A stretch of 5,738 bases of DNA from JBGSMB01 sp041740375 (GTDB taxonomy: Bacteria; Patescibacteriota; Saccharimonadia; Saccharimonadales; JAGQMS01). The stretch lies in contig JBGSMB010000032.1 of NCBI GenBank assembly GCA_041740375.1, positions 1-5,738 on the forward strand, given 5' to 3'. The position numbers and the translations under genes are program-made. Shown here piece by piece: positions 1-5,508 of the stretch. The notes under the pieces were generated by a model. The model had not been told where the DNA came from. It did not search any database and was given only the letters and a program-made list of their open reading frames with translations. How positions within the stretch are numbered: position 1 is the first letter of the stretch; every line of letters starts with the position of its first letter.

Positions 1-256
1 AGCAATAGTAGATGGCATTGATCCCTCTACGCTTAATGAAGCAAGCTTCAAGAACTATCTTTACGCTCCAGAAGTTCCAGATGTGGACATAGTTGTACGA
101 TCTTCCGGAGAACAAAGAATTAGTAATTTTATGCTATGGCGAATAGCCTACGCGGAACTGCTATTTATTGATAAGTACTGGCCAGATTTTGGTGAAGAAG
201 AGCTTGAGGTTATTATTAGTGAGTATTCAAACAGAAAACGAAGATACGGGGGCTAG
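1..256 (+). CDS. uppS: Undecaprenyl diphosphate synthase (cis-prenyltransferase), C-terminal part
   Basis: UppS condenses isopentenyl diphosphate units onto farnesyl diphosphate to make the C55 lipid carrier used for peptidoglycan and other wall polymers; it acts at the cytoplasmic face of the membrane. Only the last 84 residues are present, reading from base 2 to the TAG at 254-256. They hold the conserved C-terminal block of the family: the RSSGEQRISNF stretch (the Arg/Glu-containing substrate-binding motif, RTGGEHRISNF in E. coli), then LLFIDKYWPDF, ending in NRKRRYGG, a typical UppS C-terminus. The 5' end lies outside the window. It ends three bases before rseP, so the two are probably cotranscribed. 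In many bacteria cdsA and dxr lie between these genes; here they do not. The family assignment is secure. Confidence 0.95.
   Translation, partial: AIVDGIDPSTLNEASFKNYLYAPEVPDVDIVVRSSGEQRISNFMLWRIAYAELLFIDKYWPDFGEEELEVIISEYSNRKRRYGG
248..252 (+). promoter_or_regulatory. Possible ribosome binding site for rseP
   Basis: Five G residues lie 7 bases before the TTG at 260 and overlap the last codons of uppS. They can pair with the CCUCC anti-Shine-Dalgarno core, including G-U pairs. This supports the TTG at 260 over the in-frame TTG at 266, and it suggests translational coupling to uppS. The match is not a perfect AGGAGG. Confidence 0.45.
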
Positions 257-259
257 GTT

Positions 260-1432
260 TTGGCATTGCTAATAATTGGATTAGTACTCTTTGTGCTGTT
301 AGTCGTGGTTCATGAGTTTGGACACTACATTGCTGCGCGTAAAAATGATGTCGACGTTGAAGAGTTTGGTGTAGGTTTTCCTCCAAAAATATATGGCCGA
401 AAATTTAAAAATCATTTGACCGAATACACGATCAACTTACTTCCTTTGGGAGGTTTCGTAAGGTTAAAGGGGGAGCATGACGCTGATACTGAAAAGAATA
501 GTTTTGGCGCAGCCAGTTTTGGGGCAAAAGCGAAGATTCTAATGGCGGGGGTAGGCATGAACCTCGCAACTGCACTTGCCATATTTACCGTGCTAGCTTG
601 GGTCGGCATGCCTCAACTACCGCTTCCGAATAATGAGCAGCAGTTTACGGTCGCGAGTGATTCTTCGGTTGTAAGCTCAAAGTTATATGCAACACTTGTA
701 GCCGAAGGGTCGCCGGCTGAAAAAATCGGTATTCAGCAACGTGACATTTTACTTCAGGGTAGTTCGTTAAAGTGCATTGATGAAATATGCACCGCAGAAG
801 GAGATCCGGTCATTTTTTCTACACAAGAGAATCTGAGAGAATTTACATCTGAGAACGCAGGGAAGAAGGTAGAAATTAGTTTCTTGAAGAACAGTACGGA
901 TACGGTAACTACCGGAAATACAACACTCTTATCAAGTGAAGAGGTTGCGGCCAGTAAAAATAGTGCTGATGGAGAAAAAGGATATCTTGGGGTTGCGACT
1001 TATGAATTCTCAACTGTACGCTCCACTTGGTCTGCGCCGATCGTAGCCGTTGGCCTAAGTGCACAGTTTACAAAACTGACTCTTCAGGGTCTTGGAGGCG
1101 CGCTGGCAAACCTATTCGCTGGAAATACAGCAGAAGCTAGCGAGAACGTTTCAGGACCTATAGGCATATTTTTTATCCTGAAAGAGGGAGCGACCTTAGG
1201 GTCTGGTTACATCCTACTCATTATAGGGTTGCTGTCTCTCACGCTTGCCATTATGAACGCGTTACCAATTCCTGCGCTTGATGGAGGTAGATTAGCGGTT
1301 ATGCTTGGCTTTAGGGCCCTCAAGAAACCACTTACACCACAACTCGAAGAAAAGATTCACGCAACCGGCTTCGTCGCCCTGATCGGGTTGATTATTTTAA
1401 TCTCAATTGTCGATGTCAGAAGATTCTTCTAA
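260..1432 (+). CDS. rseP: RseP/RasP-type site-2 intramembrane zinc metalloprotease
   Basis: This is a polytopic membrane protease of the M50 (S2P) family, which cuts transmembrane segments of anti-sigma factors or remnant signal peptides. The first membrane segment (about residues 3-20) carries the zinc motif HEFGH at 18-22. LPLGGFVRLKGE (61-72) is the conserved membrane-associated loop. A second segment lies at about 93-115. A PDZ domain follows (about 128-215), with the SPAEKIGIQQRD turn at 151-162. NVSGPIGI is at 296-303, a third segment at about 315-335 leads into NALPIPALDGGR, in which D341 is the third zinc ligand, and a last segment is at about 369-385. The length of 390 residues fits single-PDZ family members. 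The start is the TTG at 260: it gives the canonical short N-terminus before HExxH and has a G-rich stretch 7 bases upstream. Two cysteines (172 and 177) sit in the PDZ region. Its 3' end overlaps the next gene. The substrate is unknown. Confidence 0.95.
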   Translation: MALLIIGLVLFVLLVVVHEFGHYIAARKNDVDVEEFGVGFPPKIYGRKFKNHLTEYTINLLPLGGFVRLKGEHDADTEKNSFGAASFGAKAKILMAGVGMNLATALAIFTVLAWVGMPQLPLPNNEQQFTVASDSSVVSSKLYATLVAEGSPAEKIGIQQRDILLQGSSLKCIDEICTAEGDPVIFSTQENLREFTSENAGKKVEISFLKNSTDTVTTGNTTLLSSEEVAASKNSADGEKGYLGVATYEFSTVRSTWSAPIVAVGLSAQFTKLTLQGLGGALANLFAGNTAEASENVSGPIGIFFILKEGATLGSGYILLIIGLLSLTLAIMNALPIPALDGGRLAVMLGFRALKKPLTPQLEEKIHATGFVALIGLIILISIVDVRRFF

Positions 1433-2135
1433 TTTAGAAACAAAACATAAGTCGAGTGCACAAAGTGACTGGCGGACTTCCTGGGGCGCATGGAGCGCTT
1501 TACTTGCAGTGCTCGCAACCCTGCTTTTTTCCTATGGCACTTTGGGTGTTTTGACGTCGAGGGTAAGTGTTGAGGGTGATGCTCTACTTGCACTTTCGTA
1601 TAGCTTTTCTGGAATCTTGTTACTAATTTGTAGCTGGTATTTTTTACGACTTCAACGAGTGAAAATTAGTGATTTTTTTGGAGCACCTCCAGGGTTAAAA
1701 ACGTTACTGAGCGTTCCGGTCCTGTTTATTGCGTACGTTATTATTAGCAGCTACGTTCTTGAGCTTGCGTACAGAATTTTATCTATTGACGTAAATCAAG
1801 AACAGTCGTTTGGCTTTCAAGCTCAATCAAGCTGGGTAGGGCTCGTTAGTATTTTTTTCGCTCTTGTTGTTATTGCACCAATTAGTGAAGAGGTTCTATA
1901 TAGGGGTATTCTATATCGCGGTCTTAGGAATTCTACTGGTAGAGTGGTTGCTGCAATCATCACCAGCATTTTGTTTGGATTTTTGCATGGGCAATGGAAT
2001 GTGGCGATCGACACTTTTGTGCTCTCGCTGTTGCTTATTGTTGGACTGGAGTATACAAAGTCACTATGGACGCCTATATTTCTACATGGCCTAAAAAATT
2101 TTATTGCGTTCTGTCTACTTTTTTTACTCACCTAA
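1413..2135 (+). CDS. CPBP family (Abi/CAAX-like) intramembrane metalloprotease
   Basis: This is a 240-residue multi-pass membrane protein of the CPBP family (CAAX proteases and bacteriocin-processing enzymes, Rce1-like fold). The diagnostic motifs are present, numbered from the ATG at 1413: EEVLYR at 159-164 (EExxxR), FGFLH at 188-192 (FxxxH), and HGLKN at 225-229 (HxxxN). These supply the catalytic glutamate and metal ligands. A hydrophilic N-terminus of about 20 residues precedes about seven hydrophobic segments. I prefer the ATG at 1413, which overlaps rseP by 20 bases; an in-frame TTG at 1407 would add only two residues. There is no Shine-Dalgarno sequence, so translation probably depends on coupling to rseP. 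Bacterial members have roles such as self-immunity, peptide processing and protein secretion, but the substrate cannot be told from the sequence. The family call is firm and the role is open. Confidence 0.88.
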   Translation: MSEDSSNLETKHKSSAQSDWRTSWGAWSALLAVLATLLFSYGTLGVLTSRVSVEGDALLALSYSFSGILLLICSWYFLRLQRVKISDFFGAPPGLKTLLSVPVLFIAYVIISSYVLELAYRILSIDVNQEQSFGFQAQSSWVGLVSIFFALVVIAPISEEVLYRGILYRGLRNSTGRVVAAIITSILFGFLHGQWNVAIDTFVLSLLLIVGLEYTKSLWTPIFLHGLKNFIAFCLLFLLT

Positions 2136-2147
2136 GTAAATTCAGCG

Positions 2148-2153
2148 TACAAT
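2148..2153 (+). promoter_or_regulatory. Candidate -10 box of a leaderless proS promoter
   Basis: TACAAT matches the TATAAT consensus at 5 of 6 positions and lies in the 27-base gap before proS. It ends 9 bases before the ATG at 2163, so transcription would begin about two bases before the start codon, or at it. The best -35-like match is TTTACT at 2123-2128, with a long spacer of 19 bases, so the -35 is weak. No Shine-Dalgarno sequence is present, which fits a leaderless message. This is inference from sequence only. Confidence 0.45.
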
Positions 2154-2162
2154 TAGATAATC

Positions 2163-3425
2163 ATGAGAGTCACGAATCTGTTCACAAAAACTAAAAAAGA
2201 AGCACCTTCTGAGGAAGTTGCAAAAAATGCACAACTACTAATTAGGGCGGGCTATGTCTATAAAGTTATGGCTGGTGTCTACGCCTATACTCCTCTTGGA
2301 CTTCGAGTGCTTGAGCGTATTAAGCAGATAATTCGAGAGGAAATGAACAATCTCGGTGCTCAAGAATTAATAATGACTAGCTTGCAACGTAAAGATACCT
2401 GGGAAGAAACAAAGCGCTGGGATGATGAGTTAGTCGATATTTGGTTCAAGAGTCACCTTAAAGACGGCACAGAGGTAGGCCTGGCGTGGTCACACGAAGA
2501 AGTAATTGTAGAGATGATGAAGACATACATCGAAAGCTACAAAGATCTACCTGCGAATGTCTATCAGTTTCAAACAAAACTCCGTAATGAGCTTCGGTCA
2601 AAGAGCGGCATTATGCGTGGTCGAGAATTTGTTATGAAAGATATGTATTCGTGTAGTGTAGACGAGAAACAACACGAAGATTTTTACAATCAAACTATTG
2701 AAGCATATAAAAGAGTTTTCGAACGACTAGGTATAGGCGCTGACACATATGTTACATTTGCTAGCGGCGGTGCATTTACTCAGTTTAGTCATGAGTTTCA
2801 GACAATTTGTGAAGCTGGAGAAGATGTCATATATCTACACCGCGCTAAAAATATCGCAGTAAATGAGGAAGTAATGAGCGATCAAGCACTTAGTGAACTT
2901 GGCATCAATCGTGATGAGCTTGAAAAGGTGAAGAGCGCAGAAGTTGGCAATATATTCAATTTTGGGACACAGAAGAGTGAAGAAATGGATTTTTCTTTTA
3001 CAAACGAAGACGGCGTCGAGCAATTCGTACACTTAGGTTCTTATGGCATAGGTGTGACAAGGGTTATGGGTGTGATAGTCGAGAAATTTTCTGACGAAAG
3101 AGGTCTTGTTTGGCCGGAACAGATTGCTCCTTATGCCGTATATTTAGTAGGTTTAGGCGCAGATGAGAAGATCGTAGAGGCTGCAAACCAACTCTATCAA
3201 GAATTAGTAGAAAAGGGCGTAGAAGTACTCATAGACGACCGAGACGCGAGAGCTGGAGAGAAGTTTGCTGATGCAGAACTGCTAGGCATTCCTTATAGAG
3301 TTGTCATCAGCGAAAAAACTCTCGTAGAAGGGTGTGCTGAGCTTAAAAATCGTACGAGCACCGACGTACAATTGGTAAAACTTGAAATGTTGGCTGATTT
3401 GCTAGTAACTGGAAAGCCCAGCTGA
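2163..3425 (+). CDS. proS: Prolyl-tRNA synthetase, short form without editing domain
   Basis: This class II synthetase charges tRNA-Pro with proline in the cytoplasm. The N-terminus (MRVTNLFTKTKKEAPSE, then LLIRAGYVYKVMAGVYAYTP) matches the family start, so the ATG at 2163 is secure. Motif 2 lies around 138-163 (RNELR, then GIMRGREFVMKDMYS), motif 3 is GSYGIGVTR at 292-300, and the C-terminal anticodon-binding domain runs from about 322 (DDRDARAGEKFADAELLGIP at 358-377). It has 420 residues against about 570 in E. coli. The missing part is the INS editing domain that normally sits between motifs 2 and 3 and clears Ala-tRNA-Pro; only about 130 residues separate the motifs here. Short forms are known from alphaproteobacteria and mitochondria. 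The proline-contacting PTHEE motif appears as WSHEE (109-113). The TGA stop overlaps the greA promoter. Confidence 0.96.
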   Translation: MRVTNLFTKTKKEAPSEEVAKNAQLLIRAGYVYKVMAGVYAYTPLGLRVLERIKQIIREEMNNLGAQELIMTSLQRKDTWEETKRWDDELVDIWFKSHLKDGTEVGLAWSHEEVIVEMMKTYIESYKDLPANVYQFQTKLRNELRSKSGIMRGREFVMKDMYSCSVDEKQHEDFYNQTIEAYKRVFERLGIGADTYVTFASGGAFTQFSHEFQTICEAGEDVIYLHRAKNIAVNEEVMSDQALSELGINRDELEKVKSAEVGNIFNFGTQKSEEMDFSFTNEDGVEQFVHLGSYGIGVTRVMGVIVEKFSDERGLVWPEQIAPYAVYLVGLGADEKIVEAANQLYQELVEKGVEVLIDDRDARAGEKFADAELLGIPYRVVISEKTLVEGCAELKNRTSTDVQLVKLEMLADLLVTGKPS

Positions 3426-3431
3426 TATAAT
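3423..3431 (+). promoter_or_regulatory. Extended -10 promoter of greA
   Basis: TGATATAAT is a perfect TATAAT hexamer (3426-3431) preceded by the TGN extension, and that TGA is the proS stop codon. No good -35 is seen at 17 bases (TAGTAA, 3 of 6), which is acceptable for extended -10 promoters. The expected transcription start is near 3438-3440, giving a leader of about 45 bases before greA. This is the strongest promoter match in the window. Confidence 0.65.
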
Positions 3432-3467
3432 CGCCAGTGAGTTCGAGAAATTAGAGTATTTTGGATA

Positions 3468-3481
3468 AGAGGATTAGGGAG
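3468..3481 (+). promoter_or_regulatory. Ribosome binding site region of greA
   Basis: Two purine-rich Shine-Dalgarno-like stretches precede the ATG at 3485: AAGAGGA (3468-3473 with its flank), 11 bases away, and AGGGAG (3476-3481), 3 bases away. Either could serve, though neither spacing is ideal. Both lie downstream of the alternative TTG at 3461, which supports the ATG as the true start. Confidence 0.55.
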
Positions 3482-3484
3482 CAC

Positions 3485-3946
3485 ATGAAGAAATTATTTC
3501 GATTAACCCAAGGTGGTATTGATGAGCTAAAAACAGAGCTAGATGGTCTCGTGTCTCGTCGTGGTGAACTTGCAGAAGCTATCAAGACCGCTCGAGAACA
3601 AGGTGATCTTTCCGAGAACGCTGAATATCAGTCTGCGCGAAGTGATCAAGAGCGTGTCGAAGGGCGTATATCCGAGATTGAACACATCTTATTGAATTCG
3701 GAAATAATCAAAAAGCCAAAGAAGGGCGATAAGGTACAACTTGGTTCAACGGTTTCGTTGAAAAGTGAACAGGGGGGAACCAAAGAATTCCAAGTTGTGG
3801 GTACCGTTGAAGCAGATCCACTAAACGGCAAAATAAGTGACGAGTCTCCGATAGGTAGGGTACTTTTAGGGAAGCAAGTAGGAGAGACGGTTGAGCTCGT
3901 TACTCCAAGTGACACAACAGAGTATAAAATTTCTGCCATTGCCTAA
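3485..3946 (+). CDS. greA: Transcript cleavage factor GreA
   Basis: GreA enters the secondary channel of RNA polymerase and stimulates cleavage of backtracked RNA, which rescues stalled complexes. From the ATG at 3485 the protein has 153 residues, close to the usual 158. The N-terminal coiled coil (about 1-75) carries the tip AREQGDLSENAEYQSAR (37-53), whose acidic residues D41 and E44 fall at the same numbers as in E. coli GreA. The C-terminal FKBP-like domain follows (about 80-153), with GDKVQLGSTV at 81-90 and the family SPIGRVLLGK block at 121-130. An in-frame TTG at 3461 would add eight residues (MDKRIREH) not typical of the family, so I reject it. The gene has its own extended -10 promoter and a leader, and lysS follows after 38 bases, a pairing also seen in Clostridia. 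Confidence 0.95.
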   Translation: MKKLFRLTQGGIDELKTELDGLVSRRGELAEAIKTAREQGDLSENAEYQSARSDQERVEGRISEIEHILLNSEIIKKPKKGDKVQLGSTVSLKSEQGGTKEFQVVGTVEADPLNGKISDESPIGRVLLGKQVGETVELVTPSDTTEYKISAIA

Positions 3947-3976
3947 AGCTAGACCATACTAAGGAAAAGCTATACC
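3945..3976 (+). repeat. Imperfect direct repeat, 21-base period, upstream of lysS
   Basis: AAAGCTAGACC (3945-3955) and AAAGCTATACC (3966-3976) match at 10 of 11 positions and are offset by exactly 21 bases, about two helical turns. The similarity extends weakly downstream to 12 of 14. The second copy contains the -10-like TATACC and the first contains a -35-like TAGACC (4 of 6), 15 bases apart. The repeat lies in the greA-lysS gap, starting in the greA stop codon region. It may be a paired regulator site, or chance. Confidence 0.4.
3971..3976 (+). promoter_or_regulatory. Candidate -10 box of a leaderless lysS promoter
   Basis: TATACC (4 of 6 against consensus) ends 8 bases before the lysS ATG, almost the same distance as the box before proS. 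Initiation would fall at about 3983-3985, giving little or no leader. The only Shine-Dalgarno-like bases (AAGGA at 3961-3965) are 19 bases from the ATG, too far to act normally. An overlapping TATATC at 3978-3983 is a less likely alternative because its start point would fall inside the gene. Confidence 0.35.
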
Positions 3977-3984
3977 CTATATCT

Positions 3985-5499
3985 ATGGCAACATTAAAAG
4001 ATTTTCGTGACGAAAGACTTCGCAAGCTCGCTGAGCTACAGTCGTTAGGTGTTAATCCGTACCCTGCAATAAGCAAGAGATCGCATACCTTATCGCAGAT
4101 AATTTCAGACTTCGAAGAGTTAGAGAATAGTGAAGTTAGTGTTGTTGGTAGGATCATATCCATTCGTAAGTTTGGTAAATTGGCGTTTATAGTTATACGA
4201 GATATGAGTGGGCAGGTTCAGCTTTTTGTCCGTGAAGGCGAAACGGATACAGAGGTAAATCGAGGCAATAGTGAGCTGTCTATGCCTACAGACATTGCAC
4301 TGCTCGATAGTGGAGATTTTGTTGAATGCAGTGGTACAGTCATTAAAACTCAGACAGGTGAGATATCAGTTAGTTGCAAGAAGCTAAGGCTGCTTACCAA
4401 GTCACTTCGACCCATGCCGAACACACAAGAAGGCTTTACCGATAAAGAACAACGATTTCGGCGTCGTTATGTAGATATGAATGTCAACATCGATGTTAGA
4501 GATAGGTTTGTACGACGGAGTAAGTTTTGGCAGGCTACGAGAGATTTCTTGAATGCCGAGAATTTTATAGAGATCAATACTCCTATATTGGAGCATACAA
4601 CCGGTGGGGCTGACGCAACACCTTTTGTGACACATATGGATGCGCTAGATCAAGATTTCTACCTAAGGATTAGTCAAGAATTGCCGCTGAAGCGTCTTAT
4701 TGGTGCCGGGTTTGAAAAAGTATATGATGTGGGTCCTCGATTTCGAAATGAAAATTACTCTGACGAGCATCTTCCAGAGCATATCGCCATGGAATGGTAC
4801 TGGGCATACGCTGACTGGCAAGATGGGATGGCTATGATGGAGAGAATGCTTAAAGAGCTACTCCAGAAAACGTTTGGAAAACTTCAATTTGAACTTAATG
4901 GCAAGCATATCGATATGTCTAAGGAGTGGGAACGATGGGACTATGCATCAGTTATAAAAGAAAATTACGAGATCGATGTTTTTGACTGCACTATAGAGCA
5001 GGTTAAAGAAAAGCTAAAAGCCAACAACTTAGAAGTTGAAAAAACTGAAAATATTTCTCGTGGAATTGACAAATTATGGAAAAAAATACGCGCAGAAGTA
5101 ACTGGACCTATCTGGCTTATAAATACACCAAAGTTCATCTCTCCCTTAAGTAAGGCTGACGATAAAGATCCGAATATAGTACAACGTTTTCAGGCGGTTA
5201 TCGCGGGGAGTGAATTATGTAACGGCTGGAGCGAATTAAATGATCCTATAGACCAGCTTCATCGCTTTATGGAGCAACAAAAAATGCGCGATGATGGTGA
5301 TGCTGAAGCACAAATGCTAGATATAGATTACGTTGAAATGCTCGAATATGGGATGCCGCCCGCCTGCGGACTTGGTTTTTCTGAGCGATTGTTCTGGATT
5401 TTTGAAGGCGTGAGCGCGCGTGAAGGCGTGCCGTTTCCGCAGCTAAAAACTGAGGTTGACGAGACAACCAAATCGCTCTATCCAGAGCTCTATTCATAG
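3985..5499 (+). CDS. lysS: Lysyl-tRNA synthetase, class II
   Basis: LysRS charges tRNA-Lys with lysine in the cytoplasm. The 504-residue length is normal. The N-terminal OB-fold anticodon-binding domain (about 50-140) follows the LysRS-type opening RLRKLAELQSLGVNPYP (11-27). The catalytic core has DKEQRFRRRYVDM (153-165), motif 1 around NFIEINTPIL (193-202), GGADATPFVTH (207-217), QELPLKRL (231-238), motif 2 with FRNE at 253-256, the lysine-pocket block NGWSELND (413-420) and motif 3 GLGFSERLF (462-470). Two parts are unusual: motif 2 continues as NYSDEHLPEHIAMEW where most bacterial LysRS have GIDxTHNPEFTxxE, and motif 3 lacks the common GIGIDRL. About 16 extra residues follow the usual VPFP end. 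The N-terminal block and NGWSELND favour LysRS over AspRS or AsnRS. It follows greA and probably has its own promoter. Confidence 0.93.
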   Translation: MATLKDFRDERLRKLAELQSLGVNPYPAISKRSHTLSQIISDFEELENSEVSVVGRIISIRKFGKLAFIVIRDMSGQVQLFVREGETDTEVNRGNSELSMPTDIALLDSGDFVECSGTVIKTQTGEISVSCKKLRLLTKSLRPMPNTQEGFTDKEQRFRRRYVDMNVNIDVRDRFVRRSKFWQATRDFLNAENFIEINTPILEHTTGGADATPFVTHMDALDQDFYLRISQELPLKRLIGAGFEKVYDVGPRFRNENYSDEHLPEHIAMEWYWAYADWQDGMAMMERMLKELLQKTFGKLQFELNGKHIDMSKEWERWDYASVIKENYEIDVFDCTIEQVKEKLKANNLEVEKTENISRGIDKLWKKIRAEVTGPIWLINTPKFISPLSKADDKDPNIVQRFQAVIAGSELCNGWSELNDPIDQLHRFMEQQKMRDDGDAEAQMLDIDYVEMLEYGMPPACGLGFSERLFWIFEGVSAREGVPFPQLKTEVDETTKSLYPELYS

Positions 5500-5508
5500 A
5501 TCGCACAT

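Noticed and set aside
1396..1401. TTTAAT as a promoter for the CPBP gene
   Set aside because: It matches 5 of 6 but lies in AT-rich code for the last RseP membrane segment with no -35 or TGN; coupling to rseP is simpler.
2119..2125. Run of seven T near the end of the CPBP gene as a possible terminator
   Set aside because: It is inside the coding sequence and no stable GC-rich hairpin precedes it, only an AT-rich AAAATTTT palindrome.
1823..2131. Minus-strand open frame opposite the CPBP gene
   Set aside because: It lies wholly within a gene with clear catalytic motifs, has no recognisable domain, and is best explained as a shadow. The same applies to the other minus-strand frames at 412-609, 2835-3032, 3293-3484, 3646-3939, 3900-4163, 4402-4635 and 5267-5506.
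2156..2161. GATAAT as the proS -10 box
   Set aside because: It matches 5 of 6, but transcription would start inside proS past the conserved first codons; TACAAT just upstream fits better.
1864..2194. Alternative plus-strand frames overlapping the CPBP gene end (1864-2094 and 1994-2194)
   Set aside because: Composition is Trp/Cys/Leu-rich without family motifs, and they overlap the well supported CPBP frame and the proS start.
3423..3425. UGA recoded as glycine (Gracilibacteria-type code), extending ProRS
   Set aside because: ProRS ends naturally here, readthrough would run through two more TGAs into greA out of frame, and no other gene has an in-frame TGA.
3461..3484. TTG start for greA at 3461
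   Set aside because: It adds eight residues not typical of GreA, and the purine-rich binding sites lie downstream of it, before the ATG at 3485.
3432..3484. T-box or other riboswitch in the greA leader, or before proS or lysS
   Set aside because: The leader and gaps are 27-59 bases, far too short for a T-box, and show no clear stem-loops.
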